A stretch of DNA of 64,000 nucleotides from Emiliania huxleyi CCMP1516 (Eukaryota > Haptophyta > Isochrysidales > Noelaerhabdaceae): the NCBI RefSeq assembly GCF_000372725.1, contig NW_005198017.1:172286-236285 (forward strand), read 5' to 3'. The position numbers and the translations under genes are program-made. Positions 19,787-30,528 of the stretch are shown here, piece after piece. The notes below the pieces were generated by a model that was given only the letters and a program-made list of their open reading frames with translations, was not told the DNA's origin and ran no database searches. Position 1 is the first letter of the stretch. Each line of letters opens with the position of its first letter.

Positions 19787-20599
19787 CTAACTGACGTAGC
19801 GGAAGCCCTCCTGCATCATGCCGCCATCGATGCCGACGACCTGTCCTGTGATGTAGCCGGCGGCGCGCATGGCGAGGAAGGCCACGGTGCTCGCGACCTC
19901 GCACGGCTCCCCCACGCGCCTCAGCGGCGTCGCCCGCCGGACCGCGTCGTGGAAGGGCTCCTGCGCAAGCAGCGGCGCCGTCAGAGGCGTCCGGATGAAC
20001 CACGGAGCGACTGCGTTGACGCGGATGCCGTCGGGCCCCCACTCGCACGCCAGGTACCTCGTCATGTGTTCGAGCGCCGCCTTGGTCATGTGGTAGACTG
20101 CGCCGGTCGCGTCGTTCGACGAGCCAGACACGGAGCTCACACTCACCACGCAGCCCCGCGCCCTCTTCAGGGCGCTGTGACAGCCGCGGCTGAGGTGGAA
20201 GGCCGAGGCCTGGTTGGTGGCGTGAAGCATCTCGTACTCGTCGTCCGTGTAGTCGACGGACGCCTTCCTCAGGTTGGTACCCACGTTGTTGACGAGGACG
20301 TCGAGGCCTCGCGCACCAAACCGCGCCTCCACCTCGCTCACCAGCAACGCACGCCCAGAGGCCGTAGACACATCCGCCTCGATCGCGATGCAGCGGCCAC
20401 CAGCTTCGCGGCTCAGCAGATCAGCTAGCGGGGAGACATCACGCGCGCAGGTGAGGACCGTGCAGCCGTGGTCCAGGAGCTCCTCCACAATGGCACGCCC
20501 CAGACCCTTGGAGCCGCCGGTGACGACTGCTGTGCGATCTGCCAAATTCCACAAGCTGCGGTCGCCGGCAGCGGCGATGGCAAGCGCGATGGAGAACAT
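19787..20599 (-). CDS. short-chain dehydrogenase/reductase (tropinone-reductase-like)
   Basis: Single exon, 270 residues. Classical SDR features in order: cofactor motif AVVTGGSKGLGRAIVEELL, NNVGT, catalytic Ser in VVSVSSVSGSS, the YxxxK pair in AVYHMTKAALEHM, and IRVNAVAPWFIRTPL. The GFG-like end GYITGQVVGIDGGMM is typical of tropinone-reductase-like and FabG-like oxidoreductases using NADP(H). Substrate unknown. The hydrophobic N-terminus (MFSIALAIAAAG) may be a targeting signal. Confidence 0.88.
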   Translation of the reverse strand: MFSIALAIAAAGDRSLWNLADRTAVVTGGSKGLGRAIVEELLDHGCTVLTCARDVSPLADLLSREAGGRCIAIEADVSTASGRALLVSEVEARFGARGLDVLVNNVGTNLRKASVDYTDDEYEMLHATNQASAFHLSRGCHSALKRARGCVVSVSSVSGSSNDATGAVYHMTKAALEHMTRYLACEWGPDGIRVNAVAPWFIRTPLTAPLLAQEPFHDAVRRATPLRRVGEPCEVASTVAFLAMRAAGYITGQVVGIDGGMMQEGFRYVS

Positions 20600-20682
20600 A
20601 GATGTGCGCAGGATTGACTTCAGCGGGTGCAGGAGGATCGACTGATGGGCCGGCAGGGAAAAGAATTTTGAGGGGTTGTAGC

Positions 20683-20866
20683 TCTTACAAGGGACCGGCA
20701 GGCGGCGGCGTCACAGGACGAGGCAGAAGGGAACGACGCGACAGAGGAGGAAATGACAAGGGAGAGAACGACGAGAGTGGGACGACCGCGAGGTGGCATG
20801 AAGGTTGCAGCGAGAATCGGAGAGAGACTGCGAAGAGAGATAGGAAGAGGCAGACTCCCTAGTCCG
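20683..20866 (+). mobile_element. fragment of retroelement-like repeat (copy 3)
   Basis: Highly similar to 52518-52690 and, inverted, to 51460-51680. The plus strand encodes the shared frame including GRPRGGMKVAARIGERLRRE. It lacks the 3' (CTTT)n tail, so it is a truncated copy. Confidence 0.75.
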
Positions 20867-21330
20867 GACCTGGTGCTACGGCCGGTGACAGTGTGCCTCG
20901 TGTCGGCTCCCGAGCCAATCGTGTGCAGCGTGTGTGTGCGTGTGGGCCCGTCCTCCATGCTTGGAGGTGTGTAAGACTGACTGACTGACTCTGATCTCTG
21001 AAGACTGTGAGGCGAAGAAAAGTGTACTCGAAATCTGCCCTCAATCTGCCCTCAGCTCACAAAGAATTATTAAACACACAAGTCTCTCTCACAGCACACT
21101 GGCACGGGCGTGGACTGGCGCAACATCGCTCTGTACTTGGACGCGGCAAAAGAATTCCACCGCCGCCCAAGACGTGGCGGGGCTAGCCCGGCGGCGACAG
21201 ACAGGCTCTCTCGCGACTCTGGCTCCGGTGTGCCACGCTAGCGTCGCCCAACTAAACTCTTAGTTAAAAGACCTCGTCTCCACCGCAGACATCGTCGCGT
21301 TGGGTGCGATTGTGCCGCCGGCTTGGAACC
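20867..21330. other. intergenic with short repeats
   Basis: GT-rich tract (20925-20945), GACT tandem (20978-20992), and at about 21082-21118 the box CTCTCTCACAGCACACTGGCACG shared with 12016-12040. No gene. Confidence 0.5.
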
Positions 21331-23529
21331 ATGCGTTGGCAAGCGCTCGCGCGGAGGCTGCTGCCTCCGCGCTCGGCGGTGGCGGCGGCGGCGGCGGCGG
21401 CGGCAACTGCCGCGGTCGCTGTCGCGTACACCGAGCCACGGCTGCGGGCGGCTGAGCCTGACCACATCTTTGTGATCAATGGCTTCTACATGGCGATGCG
21501 CGAGAAGTACACAAAGCCCGGGGCGTCGATCCACTACTACCTCGTCGAGTGGGAGCCTTCGGAGCTGGCGTGGTTCGACTTTCGGATGAACGTGCTCGGC
21601 TCGACCGACCCCGCGGCAGCGCAGCCCGGCTCCCTCCGGAACATCATCTACTCGGACTGGCGGGCGCTCGGCCTCGCGTCGGAGCCAAACGTCGGCGACA
21701 ACGGGGTGCACGCGAGCGCGTCTCCCTTCGAGGCGATGTGCGAGCGGTGAGGTTCGCCGGGCGAGAGAGCCGGCGTGGCGCGAGGGTCGCTGAGGCGCGT
21801 CCTCCCGCCGCAGGCTGAACTGGGTCGGGATGCCTCTCGAGGAAGACTCGTTTGGACGCGCGCTGCTGGACGCCGGCATCCCACGGGCGAGATGTAGCCG
21901 AGGAGTAGCCGAGGTGTAGCCGAGGTGTAGCCGAGGTGTAGCCGAGGTGTAGCCGAGGGAGCCGGCATCCCGCGTGCGGGCTCGCCCCAGGTCGGCCGGC
22001 CGTTTCTGCCCGTGTGCAGAGAGAGAGAAGGCTCCGGCAGACGGAGGGGCGAGGGCAGGAGGTGCGCGAGACTAGGCGACGATCCTCGAGTGGACAAAGG
22101 ACCCGCAGGTGGCCTTCGAGGGGAAGAAGCAGAGCCTCTTCGACGCGCTCGAGGACAGCGGATACGCAGAGTGCCTCGCAAAGGCGCAGGCGATCGCAGG
22201 CGTGTCTGGCGCCATCCCCGAGGGGAAGATGCAGGCACCGCCCCTCCCCCTGCACCTCCACCCGCACCCTGCTGCACCACCCGCACCCTGCTGCACCGCC
22301 CTCCCCCTGCACCTCCACCCGCACCCTGCTGCACCACCCGCACCCTGCTGCACCACCCGCACCCTGCTGCACGCCTCTCCCTCTGCTCCCTCTGCCGCGA
22401 GCAGGCCTTCGTCTTCATCAAACCGCACGCGGTGACTGGCGCCACCCAGACGCTGGTCGCGCGCAGCCTCGCGGAGGCGGGCGTCAAGATCTACGCCGAG
22501 GGTGCGCCTGGATGAGGATGATTTATGAGTGAGAACGATGGCGAGAAGAAGATGATGAGAATACAGATCTACGCCGAGGGTGCAGCACCTGCGGCAGAGA
22601 GGGGAGGCCAGGCGAGGGAGGGAGGCGAGGGAGGGAGGCGAGGGAGGGAGGCGAGGCCAGGCTGAGGGAGGGGGGCCGGTCGTGGGAGGGGGGCGGCTTG
22701 TGCGGGAGGGGAGAGGGGCTGCTCAAGCCTGCGCGTGTGGGCTGGTGGCAGGCGAGCTCGACGCTGCTGCCATCGAGCGGGACAGGCTGATCGACAACCA
22801 CTACTACGCCATCGCAAACAAGGCGGCTCGACCCTCATCGTTTGTGATCGCGCTTCTGGTTCTTCATCGGTTTCCTACTCCTTTCAGGCGTCCCTCACCC
22901 AGCCGCGCGACCTCAACCCGCCAGCGGCGAAGCAGGAGGAGTTCCGCCGCAAGTTCGGCATCGCGTGGCGCGACGCGATCGAGGCGCGTGCCAAAGGGCC
23001 GAGGGGCCGCATAGCCCGGGGGAGGGGGAGGTGGAGGGAGGGCGGGGGGGGGAGGGCGGGGGGGGGGGAAAAGGTGGCCCCTCCAGTGCCTTATATCTCC
23101 CCATATCTCCCCATATCTCGTGCCCTATGCCGTGCGCCTCGCCAGCCGCTGCTCCGGCTCGGTCAGGCGGGTCTCGTGTACAATGCCGTCGACGGCTGCA
23201 AGAGGCTCGCGATCGGCGGCTCCGCCATGGACGCAAAGTGGGCCACCGCCAAGAAGGAGCGAGCCGCTGCTAGTGCCCTCCCGCCACCTCCCGCCACCTC
23301 CCGCCGCCGGACTCGCCTCTGGCCGCGAGTGGTCGCACCGCCGCCGCCCTGCACCCTGGCCCGCCGCCTCGAAGGCGTCTCGCCTCCGCCTCTGCAGGAG
23401 GGCGCACTCGTCAAGTTCGGCGGCGGCTTCTACGCGGGAAAGATTGGCGCGGACAGCGCCTCTCCCGCCAGCTGGGCGACACCGCTGCTGCTCTCGCTCT
23501 ACGCGCTGCTGGGCGGGCTCACGAAATGA
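21331..23529 (+). CDS. NDP-kinase-like protein, eight exons
   Basis: Exons 21331-21746, 21814-21886, 22076-22234, 22405-22501, 22752-22822, 22888-22983, 23167-23262 and 23398-23529 give 379 residues. After an Ala-rich signal-like start, VLGSTDPAAAQPGSLRN and DNGVHASASPFEAM match the second half of nucleoside diphosphate kinase (N-x-x-H-G-S-D region, His kept). Later, AFVFIKPHAVTGATQTLVAR matches the NDK N-terminal strand (IKPD with D replaced by H). The order looks like two divergent NDK-like units rather than a normal enzyme. Five introns have GC donors, and introns 2, 3 and 4 are built of minisatellites or duplications. The last splice (23263-23397) is the least certain because the frame stays open through it. 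A hydrophobic C-terminus may be a membrane segment. Confidence 0.7.
21889..21960. repeat. (GTAGCCGAG)n minisatellite in intron 2 of the NDK-like gene
   Basis: About six units of GTAGCCGAGGT start just inside the GC donor. Confidence 0.9.
22236..22375. repeat. CCGCACCCTGCTGCACCAC minisatellite in intron 3 of the NDK-like gene
   Basis: About six imperfect units of CACCCGCACCCTGCTGCAC fill the intron almost completely. Confidence 0.9.
22487..22583. repeat. 19-bp direct repeat at exon 4 donor of the NDK-like gene
   Basis: AGATCTACGCCGAGGGTGC occurs at 22487-22505 (exon end plus donor) and again at 22565-22583 inside the intron, 78 bp apart. The second copy therefore also carries a potential GT donor in the same context. 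Confidence 0.92.
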
Positions 23530-23969
23530 GCGTACTTCCGCCTCCCTTCCGTCTTCGATGCGTGACGGGCGTGAGGCTGCGTCGCCCGGCGCCGCAACCA
23601 CTTCGCTTCGCTCCGTCTCAACCTCAATGAATCTAGCCGTGCTGCGTGATCCGTCGGTGGTTGCACGCGCCTCGCGGCCTCCACTCGCGACTCGGCTCGT
23701 CTCTTCGGCTCTCGACGTCTGATCTCTCTCGTCTCTCTCGTCTCCTCTGCCCCTCCGCGTCTGGGTCCGTCTGCGTCTCCACTCTCTCTCTGCCTCTGCG
23801 GCCGCTTATCGACGTCGTGACACACATCCGCCGTCTCGGGTCTCTCGGGACTCGGCGTCGGTCCCGCGCAATGTTCACGAGTTTTGGTTGTTCTGTTCAC
23901 TCACAGGTATTTAAACGGCCGACTCTCTAGAAAACGTACTCACTAGACACTACCCCGGCGCCTCTCGCC
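23530..23969. other. convergent intergenic region, CT-rich
   Basis: 3' flanks of the NDK-like and PPIL2 genes. TCTCTCTCGTCTC simple sequence near 23720-23790. No gene. Confidence 0.55.
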
Positions 23970-25879
23970 TCACCATGCGGAAAAGTCGGAGAAGCCGCCG
24001 CTGCCTTTGAGCTTCTTCTTTGGCGGCGCGGCTTGCCCCTCGGCGGGCGGCGCCGCCGGCGCGCCGTATCGCAGGTGCTCTGCGGCGATGTACTTGCCCA
24101 CCCCCTCGCGCAGCTGCTTCGGCCGCTCCACCGGGCCGTTGTACCACGCCTGCGCGTCCTCGGCGGCGCGCTTCGCCTTCTCCTCGGCTGCGGCGGCGGC
24201 CGGGTCCGCCTCCCTCTCGTGCGCCTCCGCCATCTCGGCGTCGAGGTTGTCAAAGGGGTTGACGAGGACGTTGACTCCGCTGATGGAGACCGCCTGGGTG
24301 GGCCGGTCCTCCTTGTCCGTCTTGACCGCCTCGATCCGCGTGAGCGCGTCGAAGCCTCCGACGACCCGGCCGAAGACGGTGTGCTTACCGTCGAGGTGCG
24401 CCGCCGACTTGAAGGTGATGAAGAACTGGGAGCCTGCGAGGAGGAGGGCGGGCGGGGGGGGGGGGCGGGGGTCGAGGGCATGGAGGGACGGGCGAGGGCG
24501 GGGAAGGGAGGGGCGGGGTGTGGGTCCCGCGCCGTTCGAGTCGGGCCCCGAGTTGGCCATCGAGACGACGCCGCGCCCCTCGTGGCGCAGCTTGTTCGAG
24601 ATCTCGTCGCGGAAGGGCTTCCCCCACAGCGACACGCCGCCCGACCCCGAGCCCGTCGGGTCGCCGCCCTGCACCATGAAGTTGCGAAGCAGCCGGTGGA
24701 ACGCGAGGCCGTCGTAGTACCCCTTCTCGGCGAGTCCGAGGAAGTTCTCGCACGTCATCGGGACGGAGTCGGCGTGCAGCTCGAGGTTGAGCGCGCCGTG
24801 CGACGTCTGCAGCTGCGCGTACGCCTAACGGGTCGCGTCGTGGACGCGTCGTGGATGTGTCGTGGTCACGCCCCGCCTCCGCGGCGCTGCGCTCGCGCCT
24901 TTTGCTTCTTCTTCTTGAGGAAGGCGTAGCGCTGCCTCGACGCCTCCGCCTCGGAGAGCTCGGCGATCGCGTTCGAGGTGACCGGCGTGAGCGCCGTCGA
25001 AGTGAAGCCCGCCGAGTGCTCTCCCGTCGTCTGCAGCCAGCGCGGGGCCGCCGACGCGGCCGCCGGCTTGGCAAACTTTGAGGCGGGCTCGAGCCGGGAG
25101 GAGGAGGGCGCGCCCTCGGCGGGCGCCTTGCCCGTCGCCTTGGTGAGCGCCGTCGAGGCGGCCGCCGCCGACGCCGCCGCCGCCTCCGCCGCCGTCGAGG
25201 AGAGCTTCCCGAGGATGCGCGCCGTCGCGTCGTTGTGCCGCACGCCCGCGCCCGCCTTGTGGTCGACATCGAGCCCCTCGACGACGTGGGAGAAGTGGCC
25301 GATCTCGCGCGCACTCCCGTCCGAGGGGTCCTGGATGGTGATGATGTCGCTCTTGCCGAAGGGCGTGCCGTCGATGAGGTCGCGCATCGACCTTGCCTTG
25401 AGGTTGAGCTCCTTGACAGCCTCGTGCGAAAAGACGTTGCCGGTCTGGCGGATGGCGACGATGTGCGTGTGCTGGTTGAAGACCTTGAACATGACCGGGC
25501 AGTGGTACTTGCCCTCCGAGTTCTTGTGAAAGTTGAGCTTGATCAGGTCCGACGCGGCCAGAGGGCCGCCCGTCACTGGGTGGCGCCGGTACTTTTTCAG
25601 GTATGGGACGATGTTGAGGAGGTCAAACACGACGCCGTCGGCGGTGCACATGGGAGAGCCTTCGAACGGCCGCAGTGAGATGGCGCAGCAGTCGAAGGGG
25701 AGCACCTGCTCCGACCAGGAAGGTGGGTGGGCGCGGCGCAGCCGCTTTGGGCCGCGGCGGGGCGGCGGGGCGCACACCTTGTAGGGGATGTGCTTGTTCG
25801 ACTTGGCGCCGCCCCAGTCCTTTTTCCACTCTGTCTGGGTGATGTACAGCTGGTCCTTTGAGTGCTGCTTCTTCCCCAT
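23970..25879 (-). CDS. PPIL2: U-box cyclophilin, PPIL2/CYP65 type
   Basis: Four exons: 25879-25778, 25705-24899, 24824-24533 and 24433-23970, giving 554 residues. MGKKQHSKDQLYITQTEW and a U-box-like region (LPFDCCAISLRPFEGSPMC, VFDLLNIVPYLKKY, LIKLNFHKNSEGKYHCPVMF) match the PPIL2 N-terminus. The C-terminal cyclophilin domain has FHRLLRNFMVQGGDPTG, SMANSGPDSNGSQFFITF (formed by the last splice) and HTVFGRVVGGFD. Family members are nuclear peptidyl-prolyl isomerases/E3 ligases of the spliceosome. Introns are GT-AG (72 bp), GC-AG (74 bp) and GC-AG (99 bp). In each, donor and next exon share their first 2-3 bases. The tail is Lys-rich (PPKKKLKG), possibly a nuclear signal. Confidence 0.92.
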
Positions 25880-26308
25880 GGCTTTGGTGGGTTGCGGGCG
25901 CGGGCTCTCTCGCGCCGCCCTCCGACAAAAGAACTGCTCCGGCGCGAGCTGGGAATAGGACCGCCGCAAGCGGCGTGGCGTGGGGCGGTTGAGCGTCCCT
26001 CCGGGGGCCCCTCTGCGCCGGGGAGGCGTTGTTGGAGGCTAGGACGCAAGCGTCCGTCGCCCTTTTCAAACTCGGGGCCCACTCCGCTACATGTACGCTC
26101 CGACCCCCGCCCGAATTTGGAGGGCTAAAAGTTTAAGGTGTTGCTGCGCAAAAGGGGTCGGACACAGGGCGCAGCTCATGCTAAGAGCTAGAAGGGGAGC
26201 TAGAGAGAACGACTACCCTGTCCCGTTATTGCGTACACCAACACCACAAAAGCTCTCTCTCTCCTGTCCTCACTCAGGGGGGTCACAACTACCGAGTCCC
26301 TCGACTGC
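25880..26308. other. intergenic, nothing recognised
   Basis: Upstream flank of PPIL2. No supported frame or RNA. Confidence 0.5.
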
Positions 26309-26560
26309 AGTGCCACCCAGGAGTGGTCGGGCGGTCTCCCGTCATGAGAGAGCCACCATGTGATCCGTATGATGATTCCTGACAACCGCCTCAGTCAACT
26401 TTCGTCACAGTTCCCGCTCTGAGAGGAGCTGCGGGTCAGCTCGACAGCTGGAGCTGTGTCGCCGGCGTGCGGCGGCCTGCCTCCGGAGGTGCCTCTGAGG
26501 TGGACATTTTTTGGTCGCCGTGAGAGAACGCGGTCGTAATTTAACTCCGGAACTTCAACT
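26309..26560. repeat. about 250-bp dispersed repeat, copy 1
   Basis: From CAGTGCCACCCAGGAGTGG to CCGGAACTTCAACT the sequence matches 36191-36443 in the same orientation with only a few differences. No terminal inverted repeats are visible. The right boundary falls exactly where the helicase-like relic begins. Confidence 0.9.
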
Positions 26561-26742
26561 AGCTGCCACGTTGCCGACCGAGAGCGGATCTCCTCCTGCT
26601 CCGCAAGGAGGGTGGCCAAGGCTAAAGTCTTGCCGGAGCCGCCGGGCGCGTTGACGACTTGGAGAAGGTCGCCCTTGTACTTGTGCTTGTAGAGATGCTC
26701 GAGGGGGTGCTTTGTGGGGCGGTGCGCAGCCTGGCCAGCAGT
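26395..26742 (-). pseudogene. P-loop helicase/ATPase fragment joined to repeat
   Basis: The minus strand reads HLYKHKYKGDLLQVVNAPGG then SGKTLALATLLAEQEEI, a Walker A motif (GGSGKT) in a superfamily 1-like context. The frame then continues through the 250-bp repeat to a stop. No Walker B or other helicase motifs follow, so this is a 5' remnant cut off by the repeat. Which helicase class (mobile-element or cellular) cannot be told. Confidence 0.5.
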
Positions 26743-27116
26743 GAGGGGAGGCGCACCCTCACTCTCCTCGGTTGCAATACAGCTTACAGGTGCTATCGTG
26801 GATAGAGATTAGACTTTAGAGCAGTGTATAATGCCGCTCACATACGGCTTTAAGGCTTTCGATAAGGGTTAAGGCGTGCTCCCCGCTCGCGCCCAGAGGG
26901 CCAGGCGTGCTCATGGCGCGATAATATTACGTCCCGCATTTGGGACGGTGTGAACTCGCCCTGTCTGGCGCCATGGCTCGAGTGAGACCATCATTGAGAG
27001 GTCTGCCCCTCGCTGGGTGTCACTCTACTCTTCTCCACTCCCACTGCCCCGACAAGGGGAGCAAGTTCCAAGTACACCCGGTAACGTGTTCGTAACTTGT
27101 GCGGCCGCCTCAGGCC
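26743..27116. other. intergenic, nothing recognised
   Basis: Slightly A/T-richer stretch with no frame or repeat family recognised. It lies downstream of the coiled-coil gene. Confidence 0.45.
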
Positions 27117-29766
27117 TCACCAGGCGTCGAGGAGTTCGCGCAGCGTCGCTTGCATCAGCGGGTCTGCCGGAGTGCCTGGCGGCGGCGCGGATGCAGCGCC
27201 GGGATGAAGGCTGTGGAGGACGGGCTCCCGCGGCGTGCGCCCGGCGGTAGCGCCCGGGCTCGGCGGCGAGTGTGGCGGCCCCGAGCGCACCGCTCCAGCG
27301 GCTGTCCGCGCGGCCGGGCCGGTGGTGGCCTGCGCTCGCTCGCGCTCCAGTGCGCCCGTGAGGGCGACGAGCTGCGCCGCAGCGGTGTCGGCGGTCGCCG
27401 CCGCGGCTGCCGCGCGCGCGTGCAGCTCCTCCGCCTCCCGCTCCCACCCCTCGCGCTCGCGGCGGTGCCGCTCGACGACGCTCTGCAGCCTCGCGGCGGC
27501 CGCCGCCTCCTCGCGCCGAAGCCTCTCCGCGCTCGCCGCGGCGTCGGCCCGACGCCCCGCCTCCGCCTAGAGCGAGGGGTCGAGGCGGGGCTCAGGTGGC
27601 GAGGCGGACCCAGGCCGGCCGAGGGGGGCGACACAGGGCTGTGACTGGAAGGGGCGTGTGGAAGGCAAGTGGCCTGCTCGGTGCGAGCATCGGCCGCCCG
27701 CTCGGCCTCGGCGATCCGGGCGGCGCACTGGGCCAGCTGCGAGCGCGCCTCGTCCGCCTCCTCCGCGGCGGTGGCGGCCTCGATGCGCTGCTCCTGCAGC
27801 TCCCTCACCAGCAGCTGGCGGCTGTGCTCCGCCTGGCCGAGGTGGTGGGTCGGGGGGCAGAGGTCGAGGGGCGGAGGGCGAGGGATGCTGGGTGAGGCGA
27901 GGGGGCGAGGCGAGCGGAGGGAGGGCGCGTTCTGGTCACGAGGGGCGAGGGCGGGCGAGGGGGGGGCGAGGGTTGGGGAGCTTTTTGCCTCGGGGAGGGG
28001 CGGTCGGAGGGGCAGACAGAGGGGCAGACAGAGGGGGCCAGAGGGCAGGTCGGTGGCGGCGCCTCGTCACGGGCCGCCAGCGCCGCGCGCCTCGCCTCGT
28101 CTCGCTGGGCAGCGGCTGCGGCGACCTCCTCGCGCAGCGCAGCCTCGCGCTCCTCGGCCACGTGCTGCGCCGCCAGCCGCGAAGTCTCGGCCGCGTGAAG
28201 CAGCGAGCTGCCCTGTGTGGCGGCTGCACGAGCTCGCCCCGTCGTCCGCTCGGCCTCCGCCAGCGCCTCCTCGAGCTCTCCGCACCGCCGGAGGAGCTCG
28301 GCCCGCTCCGCGTCGAACTCCGCCTCTCGTGCGGCCCCGCTCCTCCGCTCCGCCTCCGCCGCCTCGTCGCATGCGCCCCGCTCAAGCTGCGCCTGCGGGC
28401 ACGCCGCGGACGTGTCAGGGACGGGTCGAGCGCAACGTCCTGAGAGGAGCTCGCGAGGAGCGCCGCAGCCAGCCGCGCGTTCGCCGTCGTCAGCTGCGCC
28501 TGGAGGTCGCGGGCGAGAGCGGCGCTCGCCTCGCGCCCCTCCAGCGCCTCGCGCAGCTTCGCCGCCGCTCGCGCCTCCCCCTTCTCCGCCGACGCCCGCA
28601 CCTGCAGCAGTCAGGGAGGCAGGGAGGCAGGGAGGCAGGGAGTCAGGGAGGCAGGGAGGCAGGGAGGCAGGGAGGCAGGGAGGCAGGGAGGCAGGGAGGC
28701 AGGGAGGCAGGGAGGCAGGGAGGCAGGGAGGCAGGGAGGCAGGGAGGCAGGGAGGCGTCAGCAGGCGGTGTGCCGAGGTGCGCCGCTGCAGCGAGGGTGG
28801 GTAGGGGCTGCCTCGAGCAGCCGCGCCGAGTGCTGCGCGCTCTGCCTCTGCAGCTCCTCCGTCGCCTGCGACAGAGCCGCGCTGGCTGAGGGGCGGACGG
28901 GCGGACACCGATGCCTCGGCGGCGTCGCTCGCACGTCTCGCAACGCCGCGTCACGCCGCTGCAGCTCCGCCTCGGCTTGCGATGCCGCGTGCTCTCGCTC
29001 CTCATGCGCCGACCGCCTGCGGCGAGAGCACGTAGGGCCGGCTGAGGCATAGGCAGCAGCCTCCGTGGCTCGCAAGGCTCACCTCAGCGCGTCCAGCTCT
29101 CGCGCCGCGTCGAGCTGCCGCCGCGCGACGTCCCGCGCACCTCTCGCGCCTTGAGCGAGGTGGAGCTCAAACGCTCGCCGGCACGCACGCGCCTCTGCTC
29201 TCGCGCGGTCTGCGCTCTCGCTGCTCGCCCTGCGGGCGGGAGAGGCGGCAGAGAGTCGAGAGGAGGCAGAGAGTCGAGAGGCGGCAGAGAGTCGAGAGGC
29301 GGCAGAGTGGAGAGGCGGCCGTGTGACGGCGCAGGCAGGCGACACTGGCCGGACTGTGGCAGGTGGGAGCCAGTGGGAAGGATAGCTGGGCAGCGCACGC
29401 GATGGCTGACGCCGCCGACTCGAGCGCGCCCTCCAGGCGGGCCTGCACTCGGCCTCCCTCCACGAGCCAAGCCTCGACCTCCGCGACCAGCTCGGCAACG
29501 CTCGGCGAGCCGCGCAGCAGCCGCACGCCCCGCGCTGCTGCTGCACGAAGGCGGTCACGGCCCTCGCGGGCAATCGCAGCGGCCTCCTCCATGTGAGCAT
29601 CAGCAGCTGATTCGGCGTTGGGGTCGGTGGCGGCGGCAGCGGCGCCGGCGCCCTCTGGCGATCCCTGCACCGGCTCCGCCGTCAGTCCTTCTTGCACCGC
29701 CGAGGTGACGACGGACGCCCAACAGCTCATGACGTGGACAGCCGGCAACACGGCGAGACAGCTCAA
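27117..29766 (-). CDS. coiled-coil protein of unknown function, eight exons
   Basis: Modelled exons: 29766-29399, 29229-29083, 29016-28935, 28865-28812, 28601-28455, 28392-28063, 27832-27674 and 27566-27117, about 578 residues. All junctions keep phase and join Ala/Glu/Arg/Leu heptad-like sequence, such as AELQRRDAALRD, ATEELQRQSAQHSARLLE, LEEALAEAERTTGRARAA and QLVRELQEQ-type runs. The C-terminus is Pro/Ala-rich and ends ATLRELLDAW. I recognise no enzymatic domain; a structural or centrosome/flagellum-type role is only a guess. Donors: GT for introns 1-3, GC for introns 4-7, and nearly every downstream exon starts GCG. The first exon and its start (ATG 29766, or an internal one near 29592) are the weakest part. 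Confidence 0.65.
28611..28757. repeat. (GGCAGGGA)n minisatellite in intron 4 of the coiled-coil gene
   Basis: About 18 nearly identical 8-bp units fill the intron between exons 4 and 5. Being CCCTGCCT on the transcript, it also supplies the pyrimidine tract. Confidence 0.95.
29248..29312. repeat. 18-bp minisatellite in intron 1 of the coiled-coil gene
   Basis: About three units of GAGGCGGCAGAGAGTCGA beside the 3' splice site of exon 2. Confidence 0.8.
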
Positions 29767-29994
29767 CCACGGCCAGACGTTGGCGTTTGGCGGGCCGCTA
29801 ATGCGGTGTGCCGGCTGGCCTCAGAGTCAGACTCAGAGATTCGAATTTTACTTTTTTTTGCGATACAGACGCTTCTCTGACCCTGGGGGGGGGGGGGGGG
29901 GGCTCTCAAACTTGCACACGTTTGGCCTAACCTGGTACGACCCACGACCTCGCTCAGTTTGCGTTTGAGCACAGTGATCTGGTAAGCCTCGAGC

Positions 29995-30366
29995 ATGGAG
30001 GAGATCACCGACTATGACACCGACTGCGAAAACAAGTTCGCCTTTGCTCCCAACAAATTCTTCACGCCGCCGGTGCTGCAGCAGCAGTCAACTTTCATCG
30101 ACATCTTCTCCGACGTCGACCTGCAGATGCTCCTCGTTGCCCATATGTACAATACCAACACAGAGGATTGCTTTCTACGCGCGATGGCTAGGTTGATGGG
30201 CGCAGCCAAGTTGTTCCGTGTGCAGGTCGAACTGCCGCATCCCAACGACATGCGTGCACTCATACATCACGTACAGGTGTCGTCGGAAGGTGATACCGTG
30301 CAAGTGCTTGGTGTTGATGACGCGTTTACCAAGGAGCTGGCGGTGGCAGTCAAAGAGCTGTGGTGA
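29995..30366 (+). CDS. hypothetical 123-residue protein
   Basis: Starts MEEITDYDTDCENKFAFAPN and ends AFTKELAVAVKELW. Composition is balanced (Asp, Phe, Val and His well represented) and unlike the Arg/Ala/Pro-rich shadows around it, so a real or formerly real coding sequence is likely. GC is lower than in neighbouring genes. I recognise no domain. It sits between an 18-base poly-G run (29885-29902) and a G-rich tract, in a repeat-rich stretch, and could belong to a mobile element or virus remnant. Confidence 0.45.
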   Translation: MEEITDYDTDCENKFAFAPNKFFTPPVLQQQSTFIDIFSDVDLQMLLVAHMYNTNTEDCFLRAMARLMGAAKLFRVQVELPHPNDMRALIHHVQVSSEGDTVQVLGVDDAFTKELAVAVKELW

Positions 30367-30417
30367 TATTCGGCGGACGGGTATTTAATTTTCTTCCTCT
30401 CGTTTGACATTCCCGAC

Positions 30418-30490
30418 GGGGGAGGGAGGGAGGGAGGGAGGGGGGGGGGGGAGGGAGGGAGGGGGGGTGCAGTAAATGGGAGGGGGGGGG
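30418..30490. repeat. GGGA/G-rich simple repeat
   Basis: GGGAGGGAGGGAGG units broken by pure G runs, directly downstream of the 123-residue ORF. Confidence 0.9.
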
Positions 30491-30528
30491 TCTAAATTTA
30501 ATATATATTTTTTTCTTATATCTGTCCG

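Noticed and set aside
25889..25901. GTGGGTTGCGGGC as another copy of the 3.1-kb transposon end
   Set aside because: Only 13 bases match, with no TA-CAG start and no partner repeat.
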